From Clostridia bacterium (lineage in GTDB: Bacteria; Bacillota; Clostridia; Lachnospirales; Anaerotignaceae), in assembly GCA_910575055.1 (NCBI GenBank), contig CAJTDC010000002.1, positions 124,001 to 188,000 of the forward strand: a stretch of 64,000 bases of DNA. The letters run 5' to 3'. This document shows positions 55,844 through 64,000 of the stretch, one piece after another. How positions within the stretch are numbered: the stretch's first letter is position 1; the number at the start of each line of letters is the position of its first letter. The notes under the pieces were generated by a model that saw nothing but the letters and a program-made list of their open reading frames with translations, ran no database searches and was not told where the DNA came from. The translations under genes were made by a program, and so were the position numbers.

Positions 55844-56873
55844 CTATATTCACCAAATTATATTGTTTACTTCCTAAACCGATTGTTTCTGCATAATCTA
55901 ATGTGTGCAAGCCATTTCTGGACTCTATTCTTTCTATTAAAGAAGCACTTTGTTGTTGAGGTGTTTGGTATACAATATCAACACAAGCTTTATCTAATGC
56001 TACAGGGTCATATGAGGCAAGTATACCAACATCGTGCATTTCTGGTTCTGCTGGATTTCCGTCACAATCACAGTCAACCGATAAATGGTTCATAACACTA
56101 ATATATACAATACCACCATTATTTAATTTATCATTATGTACAGCTTGTGCTGCTTCTGCCATAGACTCTAAAAAACCATCTTGTGTACCTCCGCTCCAAC
56201 TGCTATCACTTGCACCTGCGGAATGAATATACATTTTGCCATTAGAAGAAGCAAGCCCTATTGATATATTTTTTATTGCACCTCCAAAGCCACCCATAGC
56301 GTGACCTTTAAAATGAGAAAGTACTATCATAGAATTATAGTTTGCATAATTCGCACCTACAATATCATATTTTAAATGAGAAGCATTTTCATATACAGAT
56401 AATTCCATTGTACCATTTTCATCTAATATATCTACATTTGCAATATCTGTAAAGCCATGGTCTTTGGCAACTTGTTTGTGCATTGCAGTACTCGCTCTTG
56501 AACCGCCATAAGCTGTATTACATTCAACAATAGTACCATTTACAGATTGTACCAAATCTTTAATTAAATTAGGGTCTAAATAATGTGTATTTCCAGCCTC
56601 ACCAGTAGAAAGTTTAATTGCAACATTACCTTGTGGCGAAAAGTTTAATTGATTATAAATATTTATCAATCCAGCAGAACTGATGTCTTTTGTCATATAT
56701 ACAATAGGTGTTTGTTCTGCTGGATGTTGTTCTGATTGTGTTTGTTGCTGTGCTGCTGCTGTTTCTGTGTTTGAGTGATTATTTTTTTCAGATGATGTTG
56801 TTGCTTTAGCACATCCTAAAAATACAGCACAAACAGTAATAGCAGATAATATCATTATGATTTGTTTTTTCAT
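55836..56873 (-). CDS. DUF362-family lipoprotein
   Basis: A 345-residue protein with a lipoprotein signal (MKKQIIMILSAITVCAVFLG, lipobox Cys21) and a Gln/Thr-rich linker. The DUF362 domain follows: INIYNQLNFSPQGNVAIKLS, VECNTAYGGSRASTAMHKQ, IVLSHFKGHAMGGFGGAIKN and DVGILASYDPVALDKACVDI. Many DUF362 proteins carry a C-terminal ferredoxin-type 4Fe-4S module; no such Cys cluster is visible here. The start at 56873 follows GAAAGAAGG; earlier codons lie in the preceding gene. It is coupled to the permease gene by an 8-bp overlap. Function unknown. Confidence 0.8.
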   Translation of the reverse strand: MKKQIIMILSAITVCAVFLGCAKATTSSEKNNHSNTETAAAQQQTQSEQHPAEQTPIVYMTKDISSAGLINIYNQLNFSPQGNVAIKLSTGEAGNTHYLDPNLIKDLVQSVNGTIVECNTAYGGSRASTAMHKQVAKDHGFTDIANVDILDENGTMELSVYENASHLKYDIVGANYANYNSMIVLSHFKGHAMGGFGGAIKNISIGLASSNGKMYIHSAGASDSSWSGGTQDGFLESMAEAAQAVHNDKLNNGGIVYISVMNHLSVDCDCDGNPAEPEMHDVGILASYDPVALDKACVDIVYQTPQQQSASLIERIESRNGLHTLDYAETIGLGSKQYNLVNIDV

Positions 56874-56898
56874 AAAAATACCTTCTTTCTTATCGTTT

Positions 56899-57894
56899 TT
56901 AGTTTTGCATTGTATTTTGTGCCATAACACCTACTAAATTATGAGGAACATAACATTGTTCTAAATAAGCGATTTCTTCATCAGAAAGCATAAGTTCTGT
57001 TGCCTTTGCTGCATATTCTATATGATGCAATTTTGTTGCACATACTACAGGAGAAGTTGCTTTTGTAATAAGCCACGCAAGTGAAATTTCGGTCATAGAT
57101 ACTCCTCTTTTTTCTGCAAGTTTTGATACTCTATCTATTATTATATTGTCTTGTTCTGAGGTAATATCATATTTTAATTTTGCATAGTTATCCTGCTCTA
57201 GCCTTTTAGAAGTTTCTCCAATTTTTCTGCAAAGTCTTCCACTCGCTAATGCACTATAAGGAGTTATAGCGATATTATCTTCTTTGCAAAGTTTTAACAT
57301 TTCTCTTTCTTCTTCTCTAAATATAAGATTATAGTGTCCCTGTATAGAAATAAATTTTGTAAAACCTTCTTTTTCTGCCAACATATTTGCTTTTGCAAGC
57401 TGATATGCGTAACAATTAGAAATTCCAATGTAACGAGCTTTTCCAGTTTTTACAATATGATTTAATCCTTCCATAATGTCATAAAGAGGTGTTTGATAGT
57501 CCCACATATGATAAATATATAAATCTATATAATCTACACCTATGTTTTTTAGACTTTTATTTATCATATTTTCTATATGTTGTTGTCCTGTAATACCCTT
57601 TTCGATTTCCTGTTGTGTTCTGGGAAGAAATTTTGTTGCAATAACAACTTCTTCTCTCTTAGCAAAATCTTTTAGTGCTCTGCCAATATATTGCTCACTT
57701 GTACCACCCTGATAACTTATTGCAGTATCAAAAAAATTAATACCTAATTCTAGCCCTTTTTTAATAATTTCTCTGGAATGTTGTTCATCAAGTGTCCATA
57801 TATGCTGCCCCTTTTTTGCATCACCAAATCCCATACACCCCATACAAATACGAGATACATTGATATCAGAATTTCCTAATTTTACATATTGCAT
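56899..57894 (-). CDS. Aldo/keto reductase
   Basis: A 331-residue NADPH-dependent reductase of the YhdN/AKR11-13-like type: VSRICMGCMGFGDAKKG, tetrad Asp and Tyr in FFDTAISYQGGTSE, Lys in IATKFLPRTQ and His in DLYIYHMWDYQ. The start at 57894 is set by GGAGGA inside the upstream codons (MEEYF), nine bases before the ATG. It lies in the cupin-CMD-AKR-DUF362-permease operon. Unlike the AKR at 35679, it belongs to the longer (about 330 residue) branch. Confidence 0.9.
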   Translation of the reverse strand: MQYVKLGNSDINVSRICMGCMGFGDAKKGQHIWTLDEQHSREIIKKGLELGINFFDTAISYQGGTSEQYIGRALKDFAKREEVVIATKFLPRTQQEIEKGITGQQHIENMINKSLKNIGVDYIDLYIYHMWDYQTPLYDIMEGLNHIVKTGKARYIGISNCYAYQLAKANMLAEKEGFTKFISIQGHYNLIFREEEREMLKLCKEDNIAITPYSALASGRLCRKIGETSKRLEQDNYAKLKYDITSEQDNIIIDRVSKLAEKRGVSMTEISLAWLITKATSPVVCATKLHHIEYAAKATELMLSDEEIAYLEQCYVPHNLVGVMAQNTMQN

Positions 57895-57939
57895 AAAATA
57901 TTCCTCCATAATTTATAATATATCAATAGAATTTTTTAT

Positions 57940-58623
57940 TTATTGCAACACTTCATTTAAACAATTTAAAGCGTTTAATGTTCTAGGGTATCCGCAATAA
58001 GGTAAACACTGATATATCATTTCCTGTATAAATGCTTTGTTATTTCCCATATTGACATTACTATTGATATGAGATTTAATTTGACTTTCTGTACCCAAAT
58101 TGATAAGAATACAAAGTGTAAGCATTTCTCTTGTTTTTAAATCAAGCCCATTTCTTGTATAATAATCTCCAAAACAATTTGTAATTAAATAATAGGCAGG
58201 ATTTGGAGTATTTTCACCATTTGCTATTTCTCTCATAGCTTGTCCAAATATTGTCGTTTGTGCAGTAAGACCTTTTTCAAATATTGTTTGTTTTGTAACA
58301 GTAGATTGTTTTTCTAAAGGTAAATGGATATTATTTTTTTCAAATACTTTATTTACTATATTAATAGCATCTATTGTTCTCGGAAAACCAGAATAAGGTG
58401 CACACTGATAAACAGCTTCTTTAATTTCTATTGGTGTTAACCCTAATGAAAGGGCATTTTCTATTTCATATAATAATAATTCTTTTGATTGCTGTGTTAT
58501 TAAACTTACTATTTTAATTAATTCTTTTTGTTTATTGCTAAGTAATTCTGATTTGTTGCTTACTTCATTTATAAAATTTTCCATAATATTATAAAATTCG
58601 GTGTCGCTTTGTTTCAAATCCAT
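57940..58623 (-). CDS. Carboxymuconolactone decarboxylase-family protein with two CMD domains
   Basis: A 227-residue protein made of two similar halves: the first with EIKEAVYQCAPYSGFPRTID, the second with FIQEMIYQCLPYCGYPRTLN. CMD folds are all-helical and include decarboxylases and AhpD-like peroxidase partners; the reactive Cys of AhpD-type CxxC is not present, only single Cys residues. Such proteins are common next to cupin and aldo/keto reductase genes under LysR control. Substrate unknown. GGAGAGAAT lies upstream of the ATG. Confidence 0.85.
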   Translation of the reverse strand: MDLKQSDTEFYNIMENFINEVSNKSELLSNKQKELIKIVSLITQQSKELLLYEIENALSLGLTPIEIKEAVYQCAPYSGFPRTIDAINIVNKVFEKNNIHLPLEKQSTVTKQTIFEKGLTAQTTIFGQAMREIANGENTPNPAYYLITNCFGDYYTRNGLDLKTREMLTLCILINLGTESQIKSHINSNVNMGNNKAFIQEMIYQCLPYCGYPRTLNALNCLNEVLQ

Positions 58624-58638
58624 ATTATTCTCTCCTAA

Positions 58639-59076
58639 TTATAATAACTTTCTATATGTTGTATCATCTACAGGCTCACACCATTCATTACTTGTTTGTT
58701 CTCCTGGAACTTCTACTGCTATATGAGAGAACCAACTATCTGCTTTTGCACCATGCCAATGTTTTACTTCTGATGGTATTGTAATTACCATTCCTGGCTC
58801 TAAACTGATTGCTTGTTTTCCTTCTTCTTGATACCAGCCACTTCCAGCAGTGCAAATTAAAATTTGACCTCCACCCTTTTTTGCATGGTGAATATGCCAA
58901 TTGTTTCGACATCCAGGCTCAAATGTCACATTAGCAAGAAATACTGCTGTTTGTTCTGGAACAGTTAAAGCATTAAGATAGGAATTTCCTAAAAAATATT
59001 TTGCAAATGCTGTGTTTTCTTTTCCTAAGCCAAATATATTTTGTTTATCAAATTCTTGTTTATTGTTTATTTTCAT
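58639..59076 (-). CDS. Cupin-domain protein
   Basis: A 145-residue single-domain cupin. The first motif is CRNNWHIHHAKKGGGQILIC with two His metal ligands, and the second is PGMVITIPSEVKHWHGAKAD. The start at 59076 is supported by AAAAGGAGAG upstream. It is the first gene of the five-gene operon that includes the CMD protein, AKR, DUF362 lipoprotein and permease. Function unknown; similar cupins bind metal and small organic molecules. Confidence 0.87.
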   Translation of the reverse strand: MKINNKQEFDKQNIFGLGKENTAFAKYFLGNSYLNALTVPEQTAVFLANVTFEPGCRNNWHIHHAKKGGGQILICTAGSGWYQEEGKQAISLEPGMVITIPSEVKHWHGAKADSWFSHIAVEVPGEQTSNEWCEPVDDTTYRKLL

Positions 59077-59175
59077 AAACAATCTCTCCTTTTTATATAT
59101 TAAATTTTTGAATTTCATATTTATATTTTAAAACAAAAACATTATATTTTCTCAACTATTTCATTTCTTTCAACG

Positions 59176-59212
59176 AAAAAAATATAGACATTCTATTCTG
59201 AATGTCTATATT
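59176..59212 (-). terminator. Terminator after the DUF4867 gene
   Basis: AATATAGACATTC-TATTCT-GAATGTCTATATT is a perfect inverted repeat. On the minus strand it is followed by seven T, so it should end the transcript of the sugar operon that stops at 59300. Confidence 0.8.
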
Positions 59213-59237
59213 ATAAATCTCTTTTTACAAAATATCT

Positions 59238-59276
59238 AATACTTATATTGAATTACAAAAAATGCCTAATAAGTAT
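59238..59276. promoter_or_regulatory. Shared AT-rich box upstream of the cupin operon (copy C)
   Basis: AATACTTATATTGAATTA at 59238-59255 repeats the core of the boxes at 19701 and 25430. ATAAGTAT, the reverse complement of its first bases, follows at 59269-59276. It lies about 160 bp before the cupin start and between two transcription units. A terminator stands between it and the cupin gene, which makes its role as the cupin promoter's activator site less certain. Confidence 0.45.
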
Positions 59277-59299
59277 CATTATTTTTCACTTCAATTATT

Positions 59300-59929
59300 T
59301 TATAACTTTATATCAATATTTTCGCCTACAATGCCAACATAAGCACCTTGAGTTGCTTCAGTACTTTCTGAATGTGCTAAAAGCCATTTATTTTTTGCCC
59401 AAAGTAATTTATCCTCATCTATATGAAAAGAAATTTCTGGCTTTGCATAATTTGTACCTTTTGGTAATGCTACCATAACACGAAATCCTTTTTTCTCATC
59501 TGTATGGCAAGGAGCATAATGTAAACTTGTAGCATATATTTCTACTAATACTCCCTTTGGAACACGAAATGCTTTTACATCAGAACTATTTATTTTATTT
59601 TCTCTGATATCGCTTTGTTTTGCTAAAAGTAATATAAAATCTTCTGTACCAATATTAAATTCACTATCTCTGTGATATTCCAAGCAATTTAATTTTGTAT
59701 TATGACCATTACACCAGCCAAATTGCACAGGCATACCACCATACAAACTAGTTGAAAGATTTTTTGTTTGTTCCAAATTTTGTAATGCAGCTTCCTCTGT
59801 TACATATTCCACTCCATCAGGCAAAGGAGTATATTTTTCTAATGCTTGTACTATTTCTAAACAGCCATCATATTGCACTATTCTGCCAAACTCTGAAAAT
59901 TGTTTCTCTGTAATTTGTAATATATCCAT
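59300..59929 (-). CDS. DUF4867 family protein
   Basis: A 209-residue cytosolic protein with a cupin-like look: MPVQFGWCNGHNTKLNCLEY, HRDSEFNIGTEDFILLLAK, FRVPKGVLVEIYATSLHYAP and CHTDEKKGFRVMVALPKGTN, with several His/Glu that could bind metal. I recognise it as DUF4867, a family seen beside sugar isomerase and kinase genes in Firmicutes; the role is unknown, perhaps sugar epimerisation (mutarotase-like). The start at 59929 has AGGAG eight bases upstream, which lies within the end of the isomerase gene (gap 11 bp). Last gene of the operon. Confidence 0.78.
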   Translation of the reverse strand: MDILQITEKQFSEFGRIVQYDGCLEIVQALEKYTPLPDGVEYVTEEAALQNLEQTKNLSTSLYGGMPVQFGWCNGHNTKLNCLEYHRDSEFNIGTEDFILLLAKQSDIRENKINSSDVKAFRVPKGVLVEIYATSLHYAPCHTDEKKGFRVMVALPKGTNYAKPEISFHIDEDKLLWAKNKWLLAHSESTEATQGAYVGIVGENIDIKL

Positions 59930-59940
59930 ATACAACACTC

Positions 59941-61431
59941 CTAGCTCCAAGGATTTTCTGTGATATAACGAACGTTTTTAGGCTGATTATAATTAATTTC
60001 TTCTACAGGTACGCCAATATACTTAAATACTTCAAACAATGTTTTTCCCCATTTTCCAAATGCAACTGCACCATGATGAGGATGATTTTTTTCTATTAGT
60101 ACGTGTCTGTAAAATCTACCCATTTCTTGAATTGCAAATACTCCAATCGCCCCAAATGATTTTGTTGCTACTGGTAATACTTCTCCTTGTGCAATATAAG
60201 CTCTTAATTTATTGTCTGCTGTGCTTTGTAGTCTATATAATGTAATATTTCCTGGTATAATGTCGCCCTCTAATGTACCATTTGTTACTTCTACAGGTAA
60301 CGCTCTTGCCATAATTTTTTGATATTTCATTTCGTGAAATGACAATTTTGCTGTACAAGTATTTCCACAATGAAATCCCATAAAAGTATCTGTATGAGTA
60401 TAATCAAATTTTCCTTCAATACTTTCTTTGTACATATCTTTAGGAACAGAATTGTTAATATCTAATAATGTAACCGCATCTCTGCTGACTACTGTTCCTA
60501 TAAATTCACTTAGTGTACCATAAATATCTACTTCACAAGAAACAGGTATACCACGCCCAGTCAATATACTATTGACATAACATGGCACAAATCCAAACAT
60601 TGTCTGAAAAGCAGGCCAGCATTTTGTTGTGATTGCAACATATTCTCTATATCCTTTATGCTCTTTTACCCAATCTTCTAATGTTAATTCATATTGTGCT
60701 AATTTTGGAAGAATTTCAGGTTTTTTATTTCCTTGTGAAAGGTCTTTTTCCATTTCTTTTACAACATCTGGTATTCTTGGATCATCAGCGTGTTTTAAAA
60801 ATGCCTCATATAAATCTAATTCTGAATTTTCTTCAATTTCTACACCTAAATTGTATAACTGCTTAATAGGTGCATTACAAGCAAGGAAATTCATAGGACG
60901 AGGACCAAAACTAATAATTTTCAAATGTTGTAAAGCATATACTGCTCTTGCAATAGGCAAAAATTCATAAATCATATCTGCACAGTCTTCTGCATCTCCT
61001 ACAGGATACTCTGGTATATATGCCTTTACATTACGTAAAGCTAAATTATAACTTGCATTAAGCATACCACAGTAAGCATCTCCACGTCCGTCCATAAGGT
61101 CATTTTGACTTTCTTCTGCTGCTGCACAGAACATTTTAGGGCCATCAAAATGTTTTGCTAATAATGTTTCTGAAATTTCTGGTCCAAAATTTCCTAAATA
61201 TACACATAAAGCATTACAATTTGCTTTTTTGATATCTTCCAAAGCATTTACCATATCAATTTCACTTTCTATAATAGTAACAGGACACTCGTAAATATTA
61301 TGACTGCCATATTTTTTTTGATATGCTTCTACTAATGCCTTTCTTCTGTTTTCTGCAAGAGAGGCAGGAAAACAGTCACGGCTTACTGCAACAATACCAA
61401 TTTTTACTTCTGGAATATTATTAAAATTCAT
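59941..61431 (-). CDS. L-fucose/L-arabinose isomerase-family protein
   Basis: A 496-residue enzyme. The N-terminal part reads VKIGIVAVSRDCFPASLAEN and ALCVYLGNFGPEISETLL. The central region has the metal ligands in AITTKCWPAFQTMFGFVPCY, CEVDIYGTLSEFIGT and FHCGNT, and the C-terminal part has HHGAVAFGKWG. Family members interconvert aldoses and ketoses (fucose to fuculose, arabinose to ribulose). The preferred sugar cannot be read; the kinase next door favours a pentose or deoxysugar. The start at 61431 is the first ATG after AAAGGAAG; an upstream TTG is less likely. Confidence 0.82.
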   Translation of the reverse strand: MNFNNIPEVKIGIVAVSRDCFPASLAENRRKALVEAYQKKYGSHNIYECPVTIIESEIDMVNALEDIKKANCNALCVYLGNFGPEISETLLAKHFDGPKMFCAAAEESQNDLMDGRGDAYCGMLNASYNLALRNVKAYIPEYPVGDAEDCADMIYEFLPIARAVYALQHLKIISFGPRPMNFLACNAPIKQLYNLGVEIEENSELDLYEAFLKHADDPRIPDVVKEMEKDLSQGNKKPEILPKLAQYELTLEDWVKEHKGYREYVAITTKCWPAFQTMFGFVPCYVNSILTGRGIPVSCEVDIYGTLSEFIGTVVSRDAVTLLDINNSVPKDMYKESIEGKFDYTHTDTFMGFHCGNTCTAKLSFHEMKYQKIMARALPVEVTNGTLEGDIIPGNITLYRLQSTADNKLRAYIAQGEVLPVATKSFGAIGVFAIQEMGRFYRHVLIEKNHPHHGAVAFGKWGKTLFEVFKYIGVPVEEINYNQPKNVRYITENPWS

Positions 61432-61447
61432 ATACAATACTTCCTTT

Positions 61448-62920
61448 CTAAATTTCTGTAAATATATTTTTTAATGTAGGGTATAATTTACGGAATGTCT
61501 GATAACGCTTTTCATAACGCTCAGCCATTTTAGGCTCTGGTACAATTTTATCTGTAATATGAACTAATTTCTTTACTGCATCATTTACAGAAGCATATTC
61601 TCCACAGGCAACAGCAGCAAGTATTGCTCCTCCATATCCTGGACCTTGTTCTGTTTCTGGAGTAATAAGTTCTATATTTAATACATTGGCAAGTATCTTT
61701 TTCCATAAAGGACTTTTTGCACCGCCTCCGCAAATTGTACTATTATTCACTTGTATTCCTAATTCTTTTACTGCTTCTAAACTATCTCGTATACCAAATG
61801 CAACACCTTCTAATACTGCCTGTGTCATATCCTCTCTTGTAGAATTCATAGAAAGTCCTATAAAGCAACTTCTTGCATTAGTATCATTATGAGGGGCTCT
61901 TTCTCCCATTAAATAAGGCAAATAATAAATATGATTTTCACCTAATTTATCATCAGAAATATTCTGTTGCTCTTTTTGATATTCTTCTGTTTTGAGTATA
62001 TCTTCCAACCACCATTTATTGCAAGAGGCTGCTGATAACATACAACCCATTAAATGAAATTTTCCATCAGCGTGTGCAAAAGCGTGTAATGCGTTAGCAT
62101 TATCTGCTTTAAATGTTTCGCTAGATATAAATACTGTTCCAGATGTTCCTAGTGATATATTACAGCTTCCTTCTCCTACAGTTGCTGTACCAATCGCTGC
62201 AGCAGCATTATCTCCTGCTCCTGCTGCAATTTTTACTTCTTTTGAAATACCAAGCTTTTGTGCAATATCTTTTTTTATTGTACCAACTACTTCATAACTT
62301 TCAAATAATTTTGGCATTTGTGATTGTTTTATGCCACATATAGAAAGCATTTCATTGCTCCAACACTTATTTTTAACATCAAGCAAAAGTGTACCAGAAG
62401 CATCAGAATAATCTGTACAATGTACTCCAGAAAGCATATAATTGATATAATCTTTAGGAAGCATAATTTTATCTATTTTTGAAAATGCTTCTGGTTCGTG
62501 TTTTTTTAACCATAATATTTTAGGAGCAGTAAATCCAGCAAATGCAATATTTCCTGTACATTCTGAAAGTTTTTGTTTTCCAATTTTATTATTTAGATAG
62601 TCTGTTTCTTCATTTGTTCTACCATCATTCCAAAGTATTGCAGGACGAATAACAGTATTCTCTTTATCTAATATTACTAAACCGTGCATCTGTCCGCCTG
62701 CACCAATTCCTGCAATTTGATTTTTATCACAATTTACAGTTAATTCATCTATTCCATTAAGTACTTCTTTAAACCAATCTTCTGGATTTTGTTCTGACCA
62801 GCCTGATTGCGGAAAAAATATATCATATTCACGAGATACTACATTTTTAATTTCGCCTTTTTCATTCATTAAAAGCAGTTTTACTGCGGAAGTACCTAAA
62901 TCTATGCCAATATAAAGCAT
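61448..62920 (-). CDS. xylB: Xylulokinase-type sugar kinase (FGGY family)
   Basis: A 490-residue ATP-dependent kinase. The N-terminal phosphate-binding motif is YIGIDLGTSAVKLLLMN; SGWSEQNPEDWF and GAGGQMHGLVILDKE (with the MHG of xylulokinases) follow. The catalytic Asp region is AAGAGDNAAAAIGTATVGEG, and the FGGY signature is LMGERAPHNDTNARSCFIGL then ICGGGAKSPLWKKILAN. It phosphorylates the ketose made by the neighbouring isomerase. It starts 18 bp after the ABC permease gene and is followed 16 bp later by the isomerase. D-xylulose is the family substrate, but the partner isomerase is not a XylA, so specificity is open. Confidence 0.85.
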   Translation of the reverse strand: MLYIGIDLGTSAVKLLLMNEKGEIKNVVSREYDIFFPQSGWSEQNPEDWFKEVLNGIDELTVNCDKNQIAGIGAGGQMHGLVILDKENTVIRPAILWNDGRTNEETDYLNNKIGKQKLSECTGNIAFAGFTAPKILWLKKHEPEAFSKIDKIMLPKDYINYMLSGVHCTDYSDASGTLLLDVKNKCWSNEMLSICGIKQSQMPKLFESYEVVGTIKKDIAQKLGISKEVKIAAGAGDNAAAAIGTATVGEGSCNISLGTSGTVFISSETFKADNANALHAFAHADGKFHLMGCMLSAASCNKWWLEDILKTEEYQKEQQNISDDKLGENHIYYLPYLMGERAPHNDTNARSCFIGLSMNSTREDMTQAVLEGVAFGIRDSLEAVKELGIQVNNSTICGGGAKSPLWKKILANVLNIELITPETEQGPGYGGAILAAVACGEYASVNDAVKKLVHITDKIVPEPKMAERYEKRYQTFRKLYPTLKNIFTEI

Positions 62921-62938
62921 TTTTTTTCCTCCTTATTG

Positions 62939-64000
62939 TTATGATTTTCCTGCTTTTTTATTAGAAACAACATCAAATACAACAGCAATAATTAATACCA
63001 ATCCTTTTACTACATACTGCCATTGGTCTGGCAAGCCATAAATAGACATACCTTGATTGATAACGCCCAAAAGTATTGCACCAACCATAATACCTGACAC
63101 AGAACCAGAACCGCCATATGCAGAAGCTCCTCCTATAAAACAAGAAGCGATTGCGTCCATTTCATACGTATTACCCATATTACCATCTACAGAACCAATA
63201 CGTGCTGCAACAAGTAAACCTGAAAGACCTGCTAATATACTCATTAAAAAATATGCCCAAAAGTATACTCTACGAGGGTCAATACCAGAAAGTTTTGTCG
63301 CTTTTTCATTTCCTCCTACTGCATAAAAATAGCGTCCGAATACAGTTGAAGATGTAATAAATGCAAATATTAATACAATAACAAGTATCCATAATAACAT
63401 TACTGGAATACCTTTATACTGTGAAAGTTTCCAACTATATATTATAATCAGTGCATCAATAATAATCAACTTTGCAATCATAAATGCAAAACTTTCTGCT
63501 TGATAGCCTTGTTTTACTTTTTTTGCACGGTTTCCTATCATCAATACTGCTATCAGTGCCGCTATAATAATACCTATTATCAGTGCTGAAGTACAATGCT
63601 TCATTTTTTCTCCTGGAAACATAATATAAGAAGTAAAAAGATTTAAAAATTTTTCATTAGAAATGCTTATTGTTTTAGAGTCTAATACAACACGTGCTAA
63701 ACCACGATATAAAAACATACCTGCCAATGTACAAATAAATGGAGGAATATGAACATAACCTACTAAATAACCTTGTATTACACCAATTACTAATGCTGCA
63801 CCAATCGCAATTAGTACAGCAAGCATAGGGTTCATACCTGCTTCTAACGATTTCGCAGCTAAAGCAGCTGATAAACATAATGTTGCACCAACAGAAAGGT
63901 CAACATTACCTCCTGTAAGAATACATAGTAACATTCCACAAGCCATAATTAAAACATAGGCATTTTGTAAAAGTAAATTAGAAATATTTTGTGCTAAAAG
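62939..64000 (-). CDS. ABC sugar transporter permease, partial at the window edge
   Basis: At least 353 residues of an inner-membrane permease of the ribose/xylose/multiple-sugar (RbsC/XylH/GguB) family; the 5' end lies beyond the window. Visible features are LTGGNVDLSVGATLCLSAAL, FICTLAGMFLYRGLARVVLD, the cytoplasmic loop FGRYFYAVGGNEKATKLSGI and the C-terminal GGASAYGGSGSVSGIMVGA. The central insertion with extra membrane segments (about 400-residue length) is typical of XylH/GguB rather than RbsC. Its ATPase and binding-protein genes are presumably upstream, outside the window. It supplies the sugar for the kinase and isomerase downstream. Confidence 0.9.
   Translation of the reverse strand, partial: LLAQNISNLLLQNAYVLIMACGMLLCILTGGNVDLSVGATLCLSAALAAKSLEAGMNPMLAVLIAIGAALVIGVIQGYLVGYVHIPPFICTLAGMFLYRGLARVVLDSKTISISNEKFLNLFTSYIMFPGEKMKHCTSALIIGIIIAALIAVLMIGNRAKKVKQGYQAESFAFMIAKLIIIDALIIIYSWKLSQYKGIPVMLLWILVIVLIFAFITSSTVFGRYFYAVGGNEKATKLSGIDPRRVYFWAYFLMSILAGLSGLLVAARIGSVDGNMGNTYEMDAIASCFIGGASAYGGSGSVSGIMVGAILLGVINQGMSIYGLPDQWQYVVKGLVLIIAVVFDVVSNKKAGKS

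Overview
The window looks like the chromosome of a low-GC anaerobic Firmicute, most likely a Clostridia/Lachnospiraceae-type gut organism. From about 9.7 kb to the right end the DNA is very AT-rich, stop codons are mostly TAA, and Shine-Dalgarno sequences are strong. The gene content is PTS beta-glucoside systems, inositol and sugar catabolism, LysR/RpiR/ROK/PucR regulators and a SepF. No rRNA, tRNA or CRISPR array was seen. The species cannot be named from this sequence alone.

Bases 1 to about 9,670 are clearly more GC-rich and look acquired. They hold a 2,132-residue surface protein with SLH anchors, a decayed cell-wall-binding tail beyond its stop, a broken receiver-like gene, and an intact LytTR response regulator with its GHKL kinase. 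At the right edge is the 3' remnant of a mobile-element relaxase. This block abuts the last ~33 codons of a BlaI-type repressor followed by a BlaR1-type peptidase, so it probably arrived by insertion or rearrangement into a bla-like regulatory locus. The BlaR1-like gene is itself frameshifted and is followed by a dead IS1-family transposase.

From 11.8 to 17.7 kb is a minus-strand cluster: a PucR regulator, a DUF917/thiohydantoin-desulfurase-family protein, an NCS1 permease and an Xaa-His dipeptidase. From 18.1 to 26.4 kb are two minus-strand operons and a divergent LysR gene. One operon is DUF3737-LysE. The other encodes an Ntn amidase lipoprotein, an adenylate-forming enzyme, two cyclophilin-like lipoproteins, a sugar acetyltransferase and an alpha/beta hydrolase that has lost its signal peptide to a stop codon. 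A repeated AT-rich box lies upstream of both operons and recurs upstream of the cupin/CMD/aldo-keto reductase/DUF362/permease operon at 54.9-59.1 kb, which suggests one regulon.

From 27.2 to 34.4 kb is a LacI-controlled inositol-type operon (IolG, IolI, transporter, IolE, IolH-like). Its transporter is fused to a cytidylate-kinase-like domain. Then come a LysR/aldo-keto reductase pair, a two-component system facing a three-gene peptide-resistance-type ABC exporter (36.7-41.1 kb), and an orphan LysR.

From 42.3 to 54.5 kb are two parallel beta-glucoside modules, each with a PTS EIIBCA and a GH1 phospho-glycosidase. The first is flanked by ROK and RpiR regulators. The second follows a BglG-type antiterminator gene that carries a frameshift and a nonsense codon, although its promoter, RAT and terminator are still recognisable. 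SepF and MerR genes sit alone between the modules. After the second module is a structured element resembling the right end/omega-RNA of an IS200/IS605 transposon, without any tnpB. The window ends with DUF4867, a fucose/arabinose-isomerase-family protein, a xylulokinase-family kinase and an ABC sugar permease cut by the window edge.
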